Position numbers and translations under genes: made by a program
Part shown: positions 33,897-45,870 of the stretch, piece after piece
Layout of the letters: every line of letters begins with the position of its first letter
Position numbering within the stretch: the first letter of the stretch is position 1
Notes under the pieces: generated by a model
What the model saw: the letters and a program-made list of their open reading frames with translations, nothing else
Database searches by the model: none
Told to the model about the DNA's origin: nothing
Assembly: GCA_033980235.1 (NCBI GenBank)
Contig: CM067075.1
Coordinates: forward strand, 14,744,844 to 14,808,843
Direction: 5' to 3'
DNA from: Diadema setosum
Lineage: Eukaryota; Echinodermata; Echinoidea; Diadematoida; Diadematidae
Length of the DNA stretch: 64,000 nt

Positions 33897-36274
33897 TAAA
33901 TGTGATGGTCATTTCTATGTGGCAAAAAAAAAAAAAAAAGGAAAGAGAAAGGGAGAAGAATATGGGCACATCCCTCTGTGGAGGCCATAGGATCATTAAA
34001 GCCTCAAGATTGTGCAAGCATAATTTAACCTTTTATGTGCTGAGGCAATTCATAACTCAACGTGCTAAGCTCTTTGATTCGCAGTCAGTAATCCACACAA
34101 ACTTGACCTATACAGTGCTTGTATTTTAGCAAGCCCATACAGGTGTAGTAATATCAATGTGCCTCAGTCCAATAGAAAGGTCATGGTGACACAGTGGGGA
34201 TTTGGGGGGATTAGGTAATCTCTATTCAATGACAATTTGTCTATACCTGTGTCACTCTGCCCAAGGATGCATTCTAGCGTGCGTGCCAATCAGCAAAGCA
34301 CACAAATGGTTAACAGAAACATTGGGCGTGAACAATGACGTCAATCACCATCTCAAACTAATCACCTATTTCTTTCACAGTGGGCTTATCCTGAAAATAT
34401 CCACTAAAACTAAAATCAAGTCATATCTATCTGCATATTATTCACAGGCAGCGAAACAAAAACTGGCACAAATAATGCCCCCTGCAGGGGTGTTGTTATG
34501 TAACAGGAGTACCATTTCCTACAAGTACGCAACAAGAAAGCAACATGCTCGAGAACCTTCTATTACAGGTGCTTGCAAATTACGCTGTGTGCTTCTATAA
34601 CTGTGATTAACACTAAATATATATGTAAAGCTTTATGACAAGAATTATTGCCATGACAACCTTATGAAATTTACAATTATGCCTAGAGGCAATATCTCTG
34701 TTTGAAATGCCTACTTAAAAGAAAGAAAACAAAAGCCCTGATATGCCCATCCAAGGACAGGCATCTTGTAGTCCTCTATATGTACCAGAGGAGTGGATCA
34801 CCACACATCTTAGGTAATATACAGATAATGCAGAAATTCGTTTAAATTCCATGTGGAGAATTATTGTATAATTCTGAACTACATGTAAACTGATGTCACA
34901 CAATTAAGCTTTTGAGCTGCTATGTACCATTTTGTTTGACCAAAATAAACCAATATCTATTACTATTTATCATCTATCTATCTATCTATCTACCTGTTTA
35001 TCTATTTCTTTTGGTGATCACTGTTGCTTCTTTATTTCTCAAAATCACTATTGCACAATTTACCATACAGTCAGGCAGTAGGCAATTCTATTATGACACA
35101 TACACATTACATGACGTTATCTGGGAAAGTGTTACTTCATAGGAACACTCCTTTATGAGAATTTATTGAACTGAATATGAGTTACATTCTTCAGCTATGT
35201 AACACAAGTGATTGCATAAAACAAATTTTTCACATGATCAATTGCAGCTTTTCAAACAGACGGAGAGTGGTTTGTCCTAATGTGAAATAAATATGAAGTT
35301 TACTAATAAGTGAGTGCGATATTTTGTAATGTCACTTTCCAAGAAAATCTGCCAGCAGCTAGTAAAATGGGTCATGCTTTTTTGGGGGATAGATTTGATG
35401 TAAGGGCACAACAAAATCCTTGTTGTTTAGTTAAAAAAAAAACAAACAAACAAAAAACAAACAAACAAACAAACAAACAAACAAAAACTCACCACTTAGA
35501 AATTGGCATTACATGATATCAACATCTCAGGAGAGTCAAGCAAACAGCTAGAAAATGGGCAATGCTATTTGTAAAGATCTAAAGTGAATTCATGACAATA
35601 ATCATTTTGCTCTTTGATAAGATCACACTACACTTACTAGATGTTCAGAGAATGGACTCTTCCACTTTAAACTTCATATAACGGTGAAAAGATATGAAGT
35701 TTGATAACTTTGTATAACTTATGAGCAAGTTTTATGTGGTTGGATGGCATTGCTGTGTAATTCAGTTACATACACCTTACAAACCAAGAAAATCTAACAT
35801 TTTCAATTCAATATTACATGGGATGAGCAAGTTCATATGACGGCAGCAGTTTCTGCATTCTCCAAACCTATACCTTGTGTGTTAAATTTTTCAGATTCGA
35901 TGCACCAGCAGAAAATATGACAAATGTAACAGCAATATGTTGGGAGAGAGTAACTTGATTGGAAAAAAAAAAAAAGATATTACAGCTGTTTATATGTGTC
36001 GCACAAGCTGGATCATGATATAGATCATTATTCTAATGGCAGATATGATGTACCAATCGCACTTATACGAAGAACAAAGACACAAAAGCCAGCTTCACAA
36101 CAAAAAATGGACTCAGGTGATGAATCAGATACGATCATGATACACTTCTTCATCAAAGGCAGCCACACATGCAAGGTCCACGATGCTCTCTTCACTCGAA
36201 CAAACAAAGCAGTTTCTGCAAAGTCGTCCACAAGAGAGTCAGACATCACATATATGACATCGAAGAGAGAAAGA
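33897..36274. other. Mostly unique gene-free DNA
   Basis: Contains (TATC)n at about 34970-34992 and an A/AAAC tract at about 35431-35486. The 132-codon frame at 34202-34600 (+) shows no recognisable domain. Confidence 0.45.
35431..35486 (+). repeat. (AAAC)n tract
   Basis: A10 followed by about twelve CAAA units. Confidence 0.95.
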
Positions 36275-36414
36275 CAGGGGCAGATCCAAGAATTCCGGGG
36301 AGGCGCCTTTACAAAATTAAAGGGGAGCGCACGTGCCCTCCCCCCCCCCCCCATTTTTTTTTTTTATTTCTTTTGTTTGAACAAAAAATAAAGATCCTTT
36401 TGGATCTGCCACTG
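36275..36414. mobile_element. Short element with CAGTGGCAGATCC-like ends
   Basis: 140 bp from CAGGGGCAGATCCAAGAA to TTTTGGATCTGCCACTG, with a central C12 and T12. Ends of this type are typical of hAT-like MITEs; a clear 8-bp duplication is not seen. Confidence 0.6.
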
Positions 36415-37241
36415 AAAGAGAAAAAACAAGAGACACAGGAAAAAGAAAGAGACGGCATCAAGAGAAATGGGCGGCTCTTTGTATCCCAACAGGATAAGAA
36501 AGAAAGTAGTAAGTACTGATAATATCAACAGAAGACTTGCCCTCTTGAAATTTTGATTAAAAAAAGAAAGAAAACAAACAAAAACAAAGTGGAGAGGAGG
36601 AGTGAAAGGGAGGGATAGAAATGGCAGAGAGGATGGATGGATGGATGGGGAAGGGGGGCAAGTCAGGCAAAGTTCTGGGCATTCAATCAGCGGTGTCCGT
36701 CAGCTCCGAAAGGGGCGCGGGGGAGAGCATCTCAAGTCGTGTCTCTCAGCGGTGCATTCCTGGCCAGTGACAGGCTTGTCAATTGATGCTGGGAAGTGGG
36801 GGTAAGAGAAGGGCCTGTCACCAGCCGAGCCGCCTCGCGCAAGTTTATGTGTACACGGGCTCTCGGCATTTGGAGGGGAAAGAAGCAAGGGTGAAAGATC
36901 TCTTGATAGTCGTAATACACTCACCTTTGTACACCGATTGCTTCACAGACACATTTCTTTTTCCTTCCCCCCCCCCCCCCTCCTAAAAATATAAGCCGGG
37001 TCATACTCTGATAGAGAATGACGCTATATCAATTGGCATCACATCACACACACACACACACATATTCACACACGCATGCACACACAAACACAAACACTCA
37101 CACAAAAGAATATCCATAGATGAACACTGTAGGGTTTACATCCTCCTGCTTTTGTTCTCCAAATGTAAGCCCACAGTTCAAGCTATGGGCCACATTTCCC
37201 TGACCTACTTTCGTAGAAACATGATATTGACACTAGTTCTT
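36415..37241. other. Unique DNA, GC-richer core
   Basis: A GC-richer block at about 36600-36900, with a (GGAT)n tract at 36631-36648, is a candidate regulatory stretch but has no defining motif. A C14-like run lies near 36967 and CA-rich DNA at 37043-37104. Confidence 0.4.
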
Positions 37242-37424
37242 CAGGGCCCCGTTGCAAGAAAGTTGCAATCAATTGCAAATAATTGCTAATTTTGAAACAA
37301 CCATTCTGATTGGCTCAGGGTCTGCCCTATTAAGAAGACATGCATGCAACAATGATTTTGATTGGCCAGTGACAATCAGTTGCAAGTTGCGTTTAAACGC
37401 AAAGTTTCTAGCAACGGGGCCCTG
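37242..37424. mobile_element. MITE with CAGGGCCCCGTTGCAAGAAA termini
   Basis: 183 bp with mirrored ends CAGGGCCCCGTTGCAAGAAA and TTTCTAGCAACGGGGCCCTG. The interior pairs TTGCAATCAATTGCAA-type words and TGATTGGC. No clear target duplication. Confidence 0.8.
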
Positions 37425-40400
37425 ATCCTTCAAAATACTAGCTTTTCCCACAACCATCCCATACATGCTATCCTATGATATGATCTTCATTGCATTACCG
37501 AAATATGTAATATTTCTTTGGGTGGGTACCACAAACTATACACACAGAGAGTCTCCAAAAGAAACTTGCTCCCAATGGCTTACACTCTTCAAAGAGAATA
37601 CAGTATACTGACAAGATTCCATTCATAATGAACTGTCTTTGTGAATCACGCTGATGATAACAGCATATCGAGGCAACCGTGAGACAATCCTCCATTTTTG
37701 TCAAAGGAACATGAAAGAAAATTCAGAAGATTAAAGGTGCACTATCATTTTCTGAATGTTGATGCCGGTGGTTCTTTGTCACAAGAGTTAGCAAGCGGTA
37801 GTTCAGTACTCACAACCATCTATCTATAAATTTACAGAGAGTGGATGAGTTTACAATAGAATAGTTATACCAGGTTTATTTGGATCAGTAGCACACCTCT
37901 TTCATGTACAGATCCTCATAATCTGTTGATTTGTATGTGATGGTACTTGGTTGTGTGTCAAATATAGAATTTTGGCTATTTTCCTTTTGAATGCCTTATG
38001 CATCTCAATGCACAATGGGAAGCTAAAAAAATATGAAATTGCCATTATGTGCAAAGACAAAGGAAAGTTGTTACACGATCTGTTTCTTGTTTAGACCCTC
38101 TTCGATGTTTTGTCAACGAAAAGAAACCATCCCCTTCAGAGAAGACACTGAACATTTCATGCACCCCCCCCCCCCTCCCACACCTCACGGTAATTACCCC
38201 TCTGGAGGCACAATTAGCGTACAACAAGAGAGCTTAACCCTAAAATGACCAAGACATTCAGGACACCACTGGCATCTCACATGGTCTTGTCACCATTAGG
38301 AATGACAGGTTTTAAGACACTTCTCAACTCCCACACTGCGAGCAGGTGTGAATGATGCAACTTCCATTCTAAATGATGGTGTCTGAAAGTCACAATAGAG
38401 AAACAAGCCTCATTTGAGTTTTGAAAAGGGTAAGGTCGAAGTAATACACAAGTAGGACATATTATACTTTTGTAGAACTAAAGGGAAATTTGATTGGCGT
38501 GGGTACAGAGTAGCATTTTGTCGAAAAAGAACTTGTTTTCCTATCAGCTACGTATCAGAAGAGACATGTAACTCTTGTCAAGATCACGATATGACTTTCA
38601 ATAGCCTCAAACAACTCCCTACACAATTATCAAACGTGCTTTTAAAATCTTTCTCAACATGACATCACATGTAGGTGATTTATGAAAACACCTGACATCT
38701 AATGCCACAGCACGGTAAGCTAGATCGTCAGTGTATGATGATACTGTCTTTCAGTTCCAGAATGATGGCATGTGCACCCAATTATAACTTCACAAATCAA
38801 ATTTCTTTATCAAATTACAAAGTTAAAACAACATCATCTAATGGAAAAACAAGATGTGTTTACATGATTTCGAAACTCACACTATAAGAAATGACCATGT
38901 TTTTCTTCATGTTATCCTTTTCAAATCAAGATATTTTGTTTTACTTAATTGGGGTTGTAGCAAGAAACTGGGTTAAGGTATGCTACACAAGGACAGTGAG
39001 TCAAAATATCTTCACATCTTAAGTAGATAACACATCAGACACATCTTCCCTCTATCTATCATAGCCACAATATTTTCTTATTTGGCTGATCATAATACCT
39101 CTGTGACATTTTTCACAAAGTATTCATGTCAGATGGTTCCCTTCTTTCTTCATGTCTCTGTGTATTTACTTCTTTTATAGCAACCTTCTTCTTCTTTTTT
39201 TAGGGGGGAGTATCACTTCATTTAACTCTACAGGTCAATGATAGAGAGGGCAACCTTTAAGGTAGGACAGTATATGTGAGGTTAGATCAAACATGACTGA
39301 ATGTGAAAAAAAACTGAGATGAGTAGAAATGCAAACATACATTTCTTATTTCATATCTTCACACTGCTCATTTAAGGCACAATACATTGACAATAATGAC
39401 AAGTGACCAAAATTACAACTAGTATAGATTACTGGAATGGCTTTTTGTCTTTTCAGTTGTTGTTGTTTTTTTCCTCATTATTCTTCTGCAAAATTCAGAT
39501 GAGCTAATACCCCAAGTACACATTGTAATTTACAGCACTATTCCACACAATGTTAAGTCAAATAGCATTAAACCATACCACCATAGTGGTAAAGATTTCA
39601 TACCAGCTGAACCTAAAATCAAAATGAATAAGATAATAATAAGCTGGTCATTGAATTTTTAATCTCCAGTGCTACCTTTCTGTGCCAAGAACTTTGGACA
39701 GTGTGTAAGATGCTTCAGGTTTTTCTGTGCCAACTGGTAGTCAAGCACACAGATATCATGTGTTACCTCTCATCTACCCCCCCCCCCCCCTCCAATCACC
39801 AGTCATGTTCACCCCTTTCAGCTCCTAAAAACACCTGTGCAAATACCTGGTAGTGTTCAGGGTAAGAGCTGGAGCACCACTCCACACCCACACCCACACA
39901 TACACAAACTCATCTAGAGCGCCATGGGCCACTCGGGAGCTAATTGGGTCTTGAAGTCCCTGGATGCTTGTTAAGTCTCATTTCTTGGGCGAGACACGCC
40001 TCCACATGGAACGATTCATCTCATACGCTCCTTGACGACGAACACCACCACCAGACCAGCGCAACTTAATAATTAGCCTTGCATAACCAATTGGATGAGT
40101 GCTTGTTTCTCGTGAGATTTACCAACACCTTTTATAACATATTTGATAATCACAGGAAGGGGGGGGGGGGCTATTGCCTCTGTCACAACTATGTAATAAA
40201 GGATAAAATATAGGGAAAATGAGAAAACAGATGAGCTGACTGGAATACGAGCTACTGGTAACTGAGCACCCACAAGTACTATTTTACTCTATAGATGGCG
40301 GGGCAAAAAATCATGGTACTCATGTAATTGACCCGTTTTCTCCAAAAGAGCAAGGCTTCTGATGTAAGACAAGATGGATATGACATTTGCCCTATTTCTT

Positions 40401-41030
40401 TTTCTCTAAAGAAGCAATGTGTTTGGAACAAATTGTAATGTTTGCTGTAATTTCATAGCTGATGTTTGCATTCAGCACATATTTGAGATCACTGGCATTT
40501 CTTCAGTAAGTGTGTTCCACAGCACAATTCAATTCCCCTCCCATCAATTCAAATTATTTGGCAAATGAGCAACATGCTAAATCCAGAGACCGAAGGAAAA
40601 CCGTCAGTGCGTGTCACGTTTTATGCCCTTTCAAAAATGACCAGAGGATATAGCGCCGATTCTCTTCCAGGTAACCTCCCCCCCCCCCCCCCCCCCAGTG
40701 CATGCAGAGGCAGTTAGATCCACAAGTATTGCATTTCTGTAAACCGAGATGCATGCTTAAAACTCTTCAAGCTTCCTGATCTTTCCTCCCGGCACTATCA
40801 CACTCTGATTACTTCTTCTCCTGTGCTGATTTTTTTTTTCTACCTAGTCATGGGGAATGCTTAAGATGGCAACTCTCAGAACAATCAATCCCCAGTACAG
40901 CAGGGAAAGAAGTCAACTCGAGTGCGTGTCTCATATCTTGGCATAGATCCTGTGACTTCACATCCGGTTCGCACCTCTTGAGAAACACGGTTCTCTTTTT
41001 CTTTTCTTTGTTTCATCCCGTTTTGTTTCT
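37425..41030. other. Mostly unique gene-free DNA upstream of the coding exon
   Basis: No coding segment is accepted. Homopolymer C/G runs lie near 38165, 39778, 40158 and 40678-40696. A diverged relative of the 45778 MITE (TTTGGACAGTGTGTAAGATG, then TTTTTCTGTGCC) lies near 39675-39735. The 39910-40090 part is less AT-rich and could be regulatory. A pyrimidine-rich stretch at 40992-41030 leads into the hairpin MITE. Confidence 0.4.
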
Positions 41031-41395
41031 TTAAAGGGGAAGGCTAGTAACTGATCAGTGGGAATCAGTGGAAATGCTGGGAGATGATTGTTCCACTCCT
41101 TATGGGATTCATTCAAGAGTTCATTGTATATCTATTGTTGTGTGAAAATGATTTGCTTCAGAACGGTCTCATATTCAAGTAATGTGCAGTTTAATGCTTC
41201 CAGGTTAGCGTCCCTGGTCAGTGACGGAGCATTAATCTGCACATTACTTGAATATGAGACCGTTCTGAAGCAAATCATTTTCACACAACAATAGATATAC
41301 AATGAACTCTTGAATGAATCCCATAAGGATTGGAACAATCATCTCCCAGCATTTCCACTGATTCCCACTGATCAGTTACTAGCCTTCCCCTTTAA
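41031..41395. mobile_element. 365-bp near-perfect hairpin MITE, TTAA target
   Basis: The termini AGGGGAAGGCT and AGCCTTCCCCT are each next to TTAA. The arms are about 167 bp and differ at about two positions, around a ~30-bp loop (near 41200-41230). A TTAA target fits piggyBac or Kolobok-type elements. Near-identical frames on both strands are a consequence of the palindrome. A transcript through it would fold into a long double-stranded hairpin. Confidence 0.92.
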
Positions 41396-41415
41396 CTTTT
41401 CCGTCCGTGGACAAG

Positions 41416-41682
41416 ATTGATGACACCGCTGCCCATTCTGGTGGCAGTCACCGTGACGACAATGCTGAGGAGGGCTTTGATCCCAAGATGGATAGGTTTA
41501 TCAATCATAAACGTGTCAAGGTGCTGCATTCGCCTCGCACACCGTTGAGACAGGAGCTGTCGCCTCCTCGGAGGAAACACACCAACGAGGGAATAATCCC
41601 CAAATTCCTCAAATGTCACTCGGATAATCTCCGGGACTACGGACAGGATCCCGAACAGCTGTCGCCATCCAAAATAATTTGA
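41416..41682 (+). CDS. 3'-terminal coding exon, product not recognised
   Basis: About 89 codons ending in TGA, with codon use unlike the AT-rich surroundings (GAC, AAG, GAG, CTG, ATC and similar). The peptide is hydrophilic: an acidic start (DDTAAHSGGSHRDD, then AEEGFDPK), a basic middle (INHKRVKVLHSPRTPLRQ, SPPRRKH) and an end at QLSPSKII. Three SP or TP dipeptides suggest a phosphorylated, disordered C-terminal tail. The frame is open back to 41383. The start at 41416 assumes an acceptor after GGACAAG (41409-41415), but the AAG acceptor is weak and the true boundary may lie a few codons upstream. AATAAA at 41810 would give a short 3' UTR. Upstream exons are not identified, and no family is recognised. 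Confidence 0.6.
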   Translation: MDDTAAHSGGSHRDDNAEEGFDPKMDRFINHKRVKVLHSPRTPLRQELSPPRRKHTNEGIIPKFLKCHSDNLRDYGQDPEQLSPSKII

Positions 41683-41795
41683 GATCCTCCAAGGCTCAAG
41701 GGGGAGACAAATGATAAGTCTTTAAAAAGTGATTTAATGGAGTGTGATTGGGTATCTTCCACAAGTACAATTATCATATTACAACCCCCCTCCCA

Positions 41796-41809
41796 CCCCC
41801 CCCCCCCCC
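41796..41809 (+). repeat. C14 homopolymer
   Basis: Lies in the presumed 3' UTR just before the AATAAA. Confidence 0.95.
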
Positions 41810-41815
41810 AATAAA
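41810..41815 (+). other. Candidate polyadenylation signal
   Basis: AATAAA 128 bases after the exon's TGA. The position suits a terminal exon, but the hexamer is also common by chance in AT-rich DNA. Confidence 0.4.
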
Positions 41816-42867
41816 AAGAGAAATTACACCATTGTTGTATATGATAATATGAGATAGAAGTACATGACGGATGCGAAAACAAACGTGTGTCATCCAATGA
41901 GACAGGGTCACACAAACAGACTAACTATGGGTTTGGCATTGATTAATGACAAGTCAGCATGACGGCCAATGATGAGCAGCAATACAAGTCTACTTGTATC
42001 TGGGAAAAACAGACAGATAGAAAACCAACACAAAGACAGACAGAATGTATATCAGTTTGAACATGGGATAGATGGATGCAAGTAAAGGTGCTTTTGGTTC
42101 AGCTGAAATCAGCGGAAGAATGGTAAAAGAATGAATTCAAACCGAGTATAAACACCCATGATTTTTGCATCACAGCTACTGATAAACAGAATAAAACTGT
42201 AGAATCAGTGCCTATTTATGTTGTGATGAAAGGCAATTTGTCAACCAGTTGCGATAAAAACAACTCGACACATGACGTCATTACTTTAAATGTTATATGA
42301 TACTAATATAGCTAATAAACCAGTTTCATAAAGTTCTTCTCCAACAATTACAAGATTATTATGCAGTAAAATTCCGTGGTGTCAATTTGATGCAAAGGTG
42401 TATGGTTCAAAGGTGAAAAGAAAGAATGAGATTGAAAACTAAGCTAACTTCCGTAGGCAATCATTCTCACTTCTAAACTAACATCACTTTGATACACTCA
42501 TCCAATGATGCTGTTGTTATGTAGCACTAAATCTCAGTGCACTTGGGCTTCTGTGGAACTTCTGTCAATCCTCTCTCATTACCACACAGAACATCATTCC
42601 CCGATAAAAATGTTCTCGTGTGCAAAAACAAAAAGAAATACATGTATCCTCCGATAGCTTACACTCACAAAAACTGATGAAAATTGCCCATATTGGATCA
42701 TTCTTGGGTACATCTTACAAGAATGAAGAACTTCTCAAAAGGTCTTTCTTGATGGATGTGATACTGTAATAGAGGAAATTGTCACATGAGTAATTTTTTT
42801 TTTTGCACTTGGTCGGGTGAGATGAGTGTCACATGTCTTTAATTCGGTGGAATCAAGACATGGACTA
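41816..42867. other. Unique gene-free stretch
   Basis: AT-rich DNA without recognised features; a T-run lies near 42797. Confidence 0.4.
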
Positions 42868-42968
42868 CTGGAAAGTTTAGCAAGTGAAAATATTTGGGTG
42901 CTTTTATTTTCACCCTGGTTTCTGGATGCACGAAAATTTCAGTATCGCAAAAATTTCCACTTTTACAG
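42868..42968 (+). mobile_element. CTGTAAA/TTTACAG MITE, short subfamily, copy 4
   Basis: 101 bp, TA-flanked, from CTGGAAAG to TTTTACAG. The interior GTGCTTTTATTTTC, GGTTTCTGGATGCACG matches the 54717 element in reverse. Confidence 0.75.
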
Positions 42969-43419
42969 TATCACCGGGGAGGTGAGGGAACATCATTTAA
43001 TCCTGTCATTCCACCACAGGAGTCTCAATGACACTTCGCAGTTTTGGACCCTGGAGGGTACACATCAAAGAGATTATATACTGGACTATGTAAAACTTTT
43101 TTGATCACAAGGAGACGAAGAATTAGGAGAACTACTTTAACAGCAATGGCCGAATTTGATCTGCGAGCGTGTGCTCGATACGCTTGCAGAATAAATGTAC
43201 AGGGCATACTGCCAGTCCACACTCCTTGACTGCTCCTTTGCTGCTAGTGTGCTAGCGAGGAACAATATGCCGTCGAGTACGCCATGAGGGGCAAGCCTAG
43301 CGCCCTGCTCCGCTCACTCACGGAGCAATTACAAACGTTTGTATAGAAGGTGCATTAGTAAGCACCATAGTACCTACTCGCGTAACCTCCTTGGTTAACA
43401 TACAGATTCAAGAGGACAA

Positions 43420-43512
43420 TTAACCTGTTGAAGACTAGTCGCAAGTATACTCGGGCAGGTGTCTATGGGAAATGCCTGTTACAGCAACATCAGCCCATCC
43501 TCAATGGGTTAA
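43420..43512 (-). mobile_element. TTAA-flanked MITE, CCCGTTGAGG family, copy 5
   Basis: 93 bp from TTAACCTGTTGAAGACTAG to CCATCCTCAATGGGTTAA, with CTCGGGCAGGTGTCTATGGG; reverse orientation like copy 1. Confidence 0.87.
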
Positions 43513-45777
43513 ACCAATGCAATCAGCAGATTCCTGCTTTGCCCCCTTGAAGAGTACCTCAAGAATTCCCAGGACTTCTCTCGCAAGGGTCAATTGGCCA
43601 GGCGATTATTATCCCATTATAATGCTGCAACAATTATGCATCCATCATCTTTTGAATCTCAAAGCTGCTTCCTCTGGCGTAGGATGTAATTCACACTGAC
43701 TGCCAAACTAGATTTTGAAGAGTTAAACACCAGTATTGTGACACTGTTGACAGATTATAACTACAGAGAGAATCGGTCTTGATACTGAACATACTTTGCT
43801 TACAGTTCGCACTTTGGCAGCACATATCAAACCAATCATACATATGAATTTTTCTTGCTGAATTGATGTTGTGCACATCCTAACATGTACTACCTGCCAA
43901 GATTTATCAAAATTATGTGTTCAAATGCTGATTATGCAGAATAAGCTGTCATGACAGATTTCTATGGTAACCAAGCAGCAACAAAAAGGGGAATTCTGGG
44001 GAAGGGGGGAAGGAGGAATATACATCTTTAAGACAGGTCCATGAACACATAAGAACATTTTTTTTTTATGTTTTCAGTTGGACTTCTGTTAATGGTGAGA
44101 ATTGGGCCTAATGGTCAGCTCACTGTTTTAAGAATACGTAATACCTCACAGCATATTTTTTCCCCCTGTACTTAAAAGTTACTTTCCAGAATATAATGCC
44201 TTTGAACAACTTAATGATCAACATCATCTTTTTCTGTAACTATTATTACTGTTTAAAGAGGATATGTCATCTGGAATGTTTCATTTTCGTAATACTGAAG
44301 GGATAAAAAAAATGATAACTATCTCTAGTGTGATGCGACACCATGTTCTGTGCCAGGCAATAGGGCATTGGCTTGAAGTTTGACCCCAGAACAAGCTTTT
44401 GTCCAACTGTGATACACTTAGATGATTGTTCACGACATCTCAACGTTTTATTTGGGGTAATCCGAGCCACGCCAAATGGGAAACTTAAGGCCCCTTAAAT
44501 AGACATTAAACCCCAAAGCACAGTTTTATGGCTGAAGCTCCTGATTTAACAGCCCACTGTCATTATATATCTACAAGTAGATATCATCCAGGACAGATGA
44601 TATGATCTGCATCATGTTGCACATCGTCTCTTCTTCGCCATCATCTGAGTTATCTTCATCGCCTTACCAACTGTTATCACTGTCTACTTTTCTACAAACC
44701 ATGACATATGACCTTTGACCGTCACATCACAAGGATTTCTCACAACCGAGGAAAGGGAGGGGCTCAGCTTTCCATCCTTGAAAGCAGGACAGGGAATATA
44801 GCAGGTGTTATGGCTGGGAAGAAGTCCTAGGTTCTAACATATCTTCCAGCTAAGCAAGAGTTTGAATGTCAGAACATATGCCACAACGAAGAAAAGGTGC
44901 CCCTGACACTCGGGGATAATGCCAGGCCAATCAGGAGTAATCGTCATGGCAACAATCACTCTAATCGCATCAATCAGGAGTGGGGATCCTCTCTACTACT
45001 CCTCCCTAGCTGCGCTGGCTGATTGACGGTCATCAATCTCCATCTCGCAGGCTGGCCCAGCCCTTGATTGCTGGACGGAGAGACGCGGGTCATTTTTAGT
45101 CTCCAACTGCTCTTTCCCCTAGCTGTTCTGTTGATGTTGGCTGGAGGAGTGGGGGGGGGGGGGGGGGAGGGGGGATGGGAGTGGAGTGAGGGTAATGAGG
45201 AATCATTTGACAGGGAAAACGATGCCCTTCGACATTATTGTGTGACATCAGATCAAGGGAAAGTTGTCAGGGGATGTATGCATCAGGCATGATTTGAACC
45301 CTAAATTTCTGGATAAGAGTTCAGGGTCTTGTGCTTCCACAATTAGAGCTGAAGTCCATACCATGTTCAATCTAGTTTTAAGAGATCAAATAGTCAAATC
45401 ACAAAAAAAAAAAAAAAAAATGGTAGAGATATCATCATACTTGAGTTCTTGAATTGATAAAGTTCTACACATGTTTCACGAAGCAGTGATATTAATACCC
45501 CTTTCACGCCTCGGATTATACATGTATGTCAGAGATCTCTAGTGCTAACAACATCCCCAGCGCCCCCCCCCCCCCCAAAAAAAAAAAAAAGGAACAAAAA
45601 AAAAAAAGATAAGATGTATATGCTCATTTTAAGAGTAAAAGTTTTTGGGGTTTTTTTTAGACTTTGGAAAGCTACACGTAATGGCACTTGAGCAAGGTAT
45701 TTCATCACCAATGTTTTATGGTAACTTTGAAATGCTCTCTCAAAGATGATTGTAACCAAAGAAAAATGCAGTTAGTG
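43513..45777. other. Mostly unique gene-free DNA
   Basis: A GC-richer block at about 44890-45070 has several TAATC/TGATTGAC words and could be regulatory. A long G-run lies at about 45151-45172, and C, A and T runs at 45404-45660. ATGACCTTTGACCG at 44708 resembles a DR1 site. Confidence 0.4.
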
Positions 45778-45870
45778 TTGAACCCTTTCTATGCCATGGA
45801 TTTTGAACAATGTGAATAACACTACAGGCTTTTCTGCACATATCTGCATTCAAAGCAAACAAAGGGTTAA
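45778..45870. mobile_element. TTAA-type MITE with CCCTTTCTATG termini, copy 2
   Basis: 93 bp from TTGAACCCTTTCTATGCC to GCAAACAAAGGGTTAA. The interior TTTTGAACAATGTGAATAAC is shared in diverged form near 39690. Confidence 0.6.

Noticed and set aside
40565..40676. Possible upstream exon with donor CAG|GTAACC at 40668-40676
   Set aside because: The codons look plausible, but the donor phase would put the 41416 exon out of frame, and no good acceptor precedes it.
41088..41338. Almost identical 68-codon frames on both strands
   Set aside because: They arise because the hairpin MITE is a near-perfect palindrome; neither is a gene.
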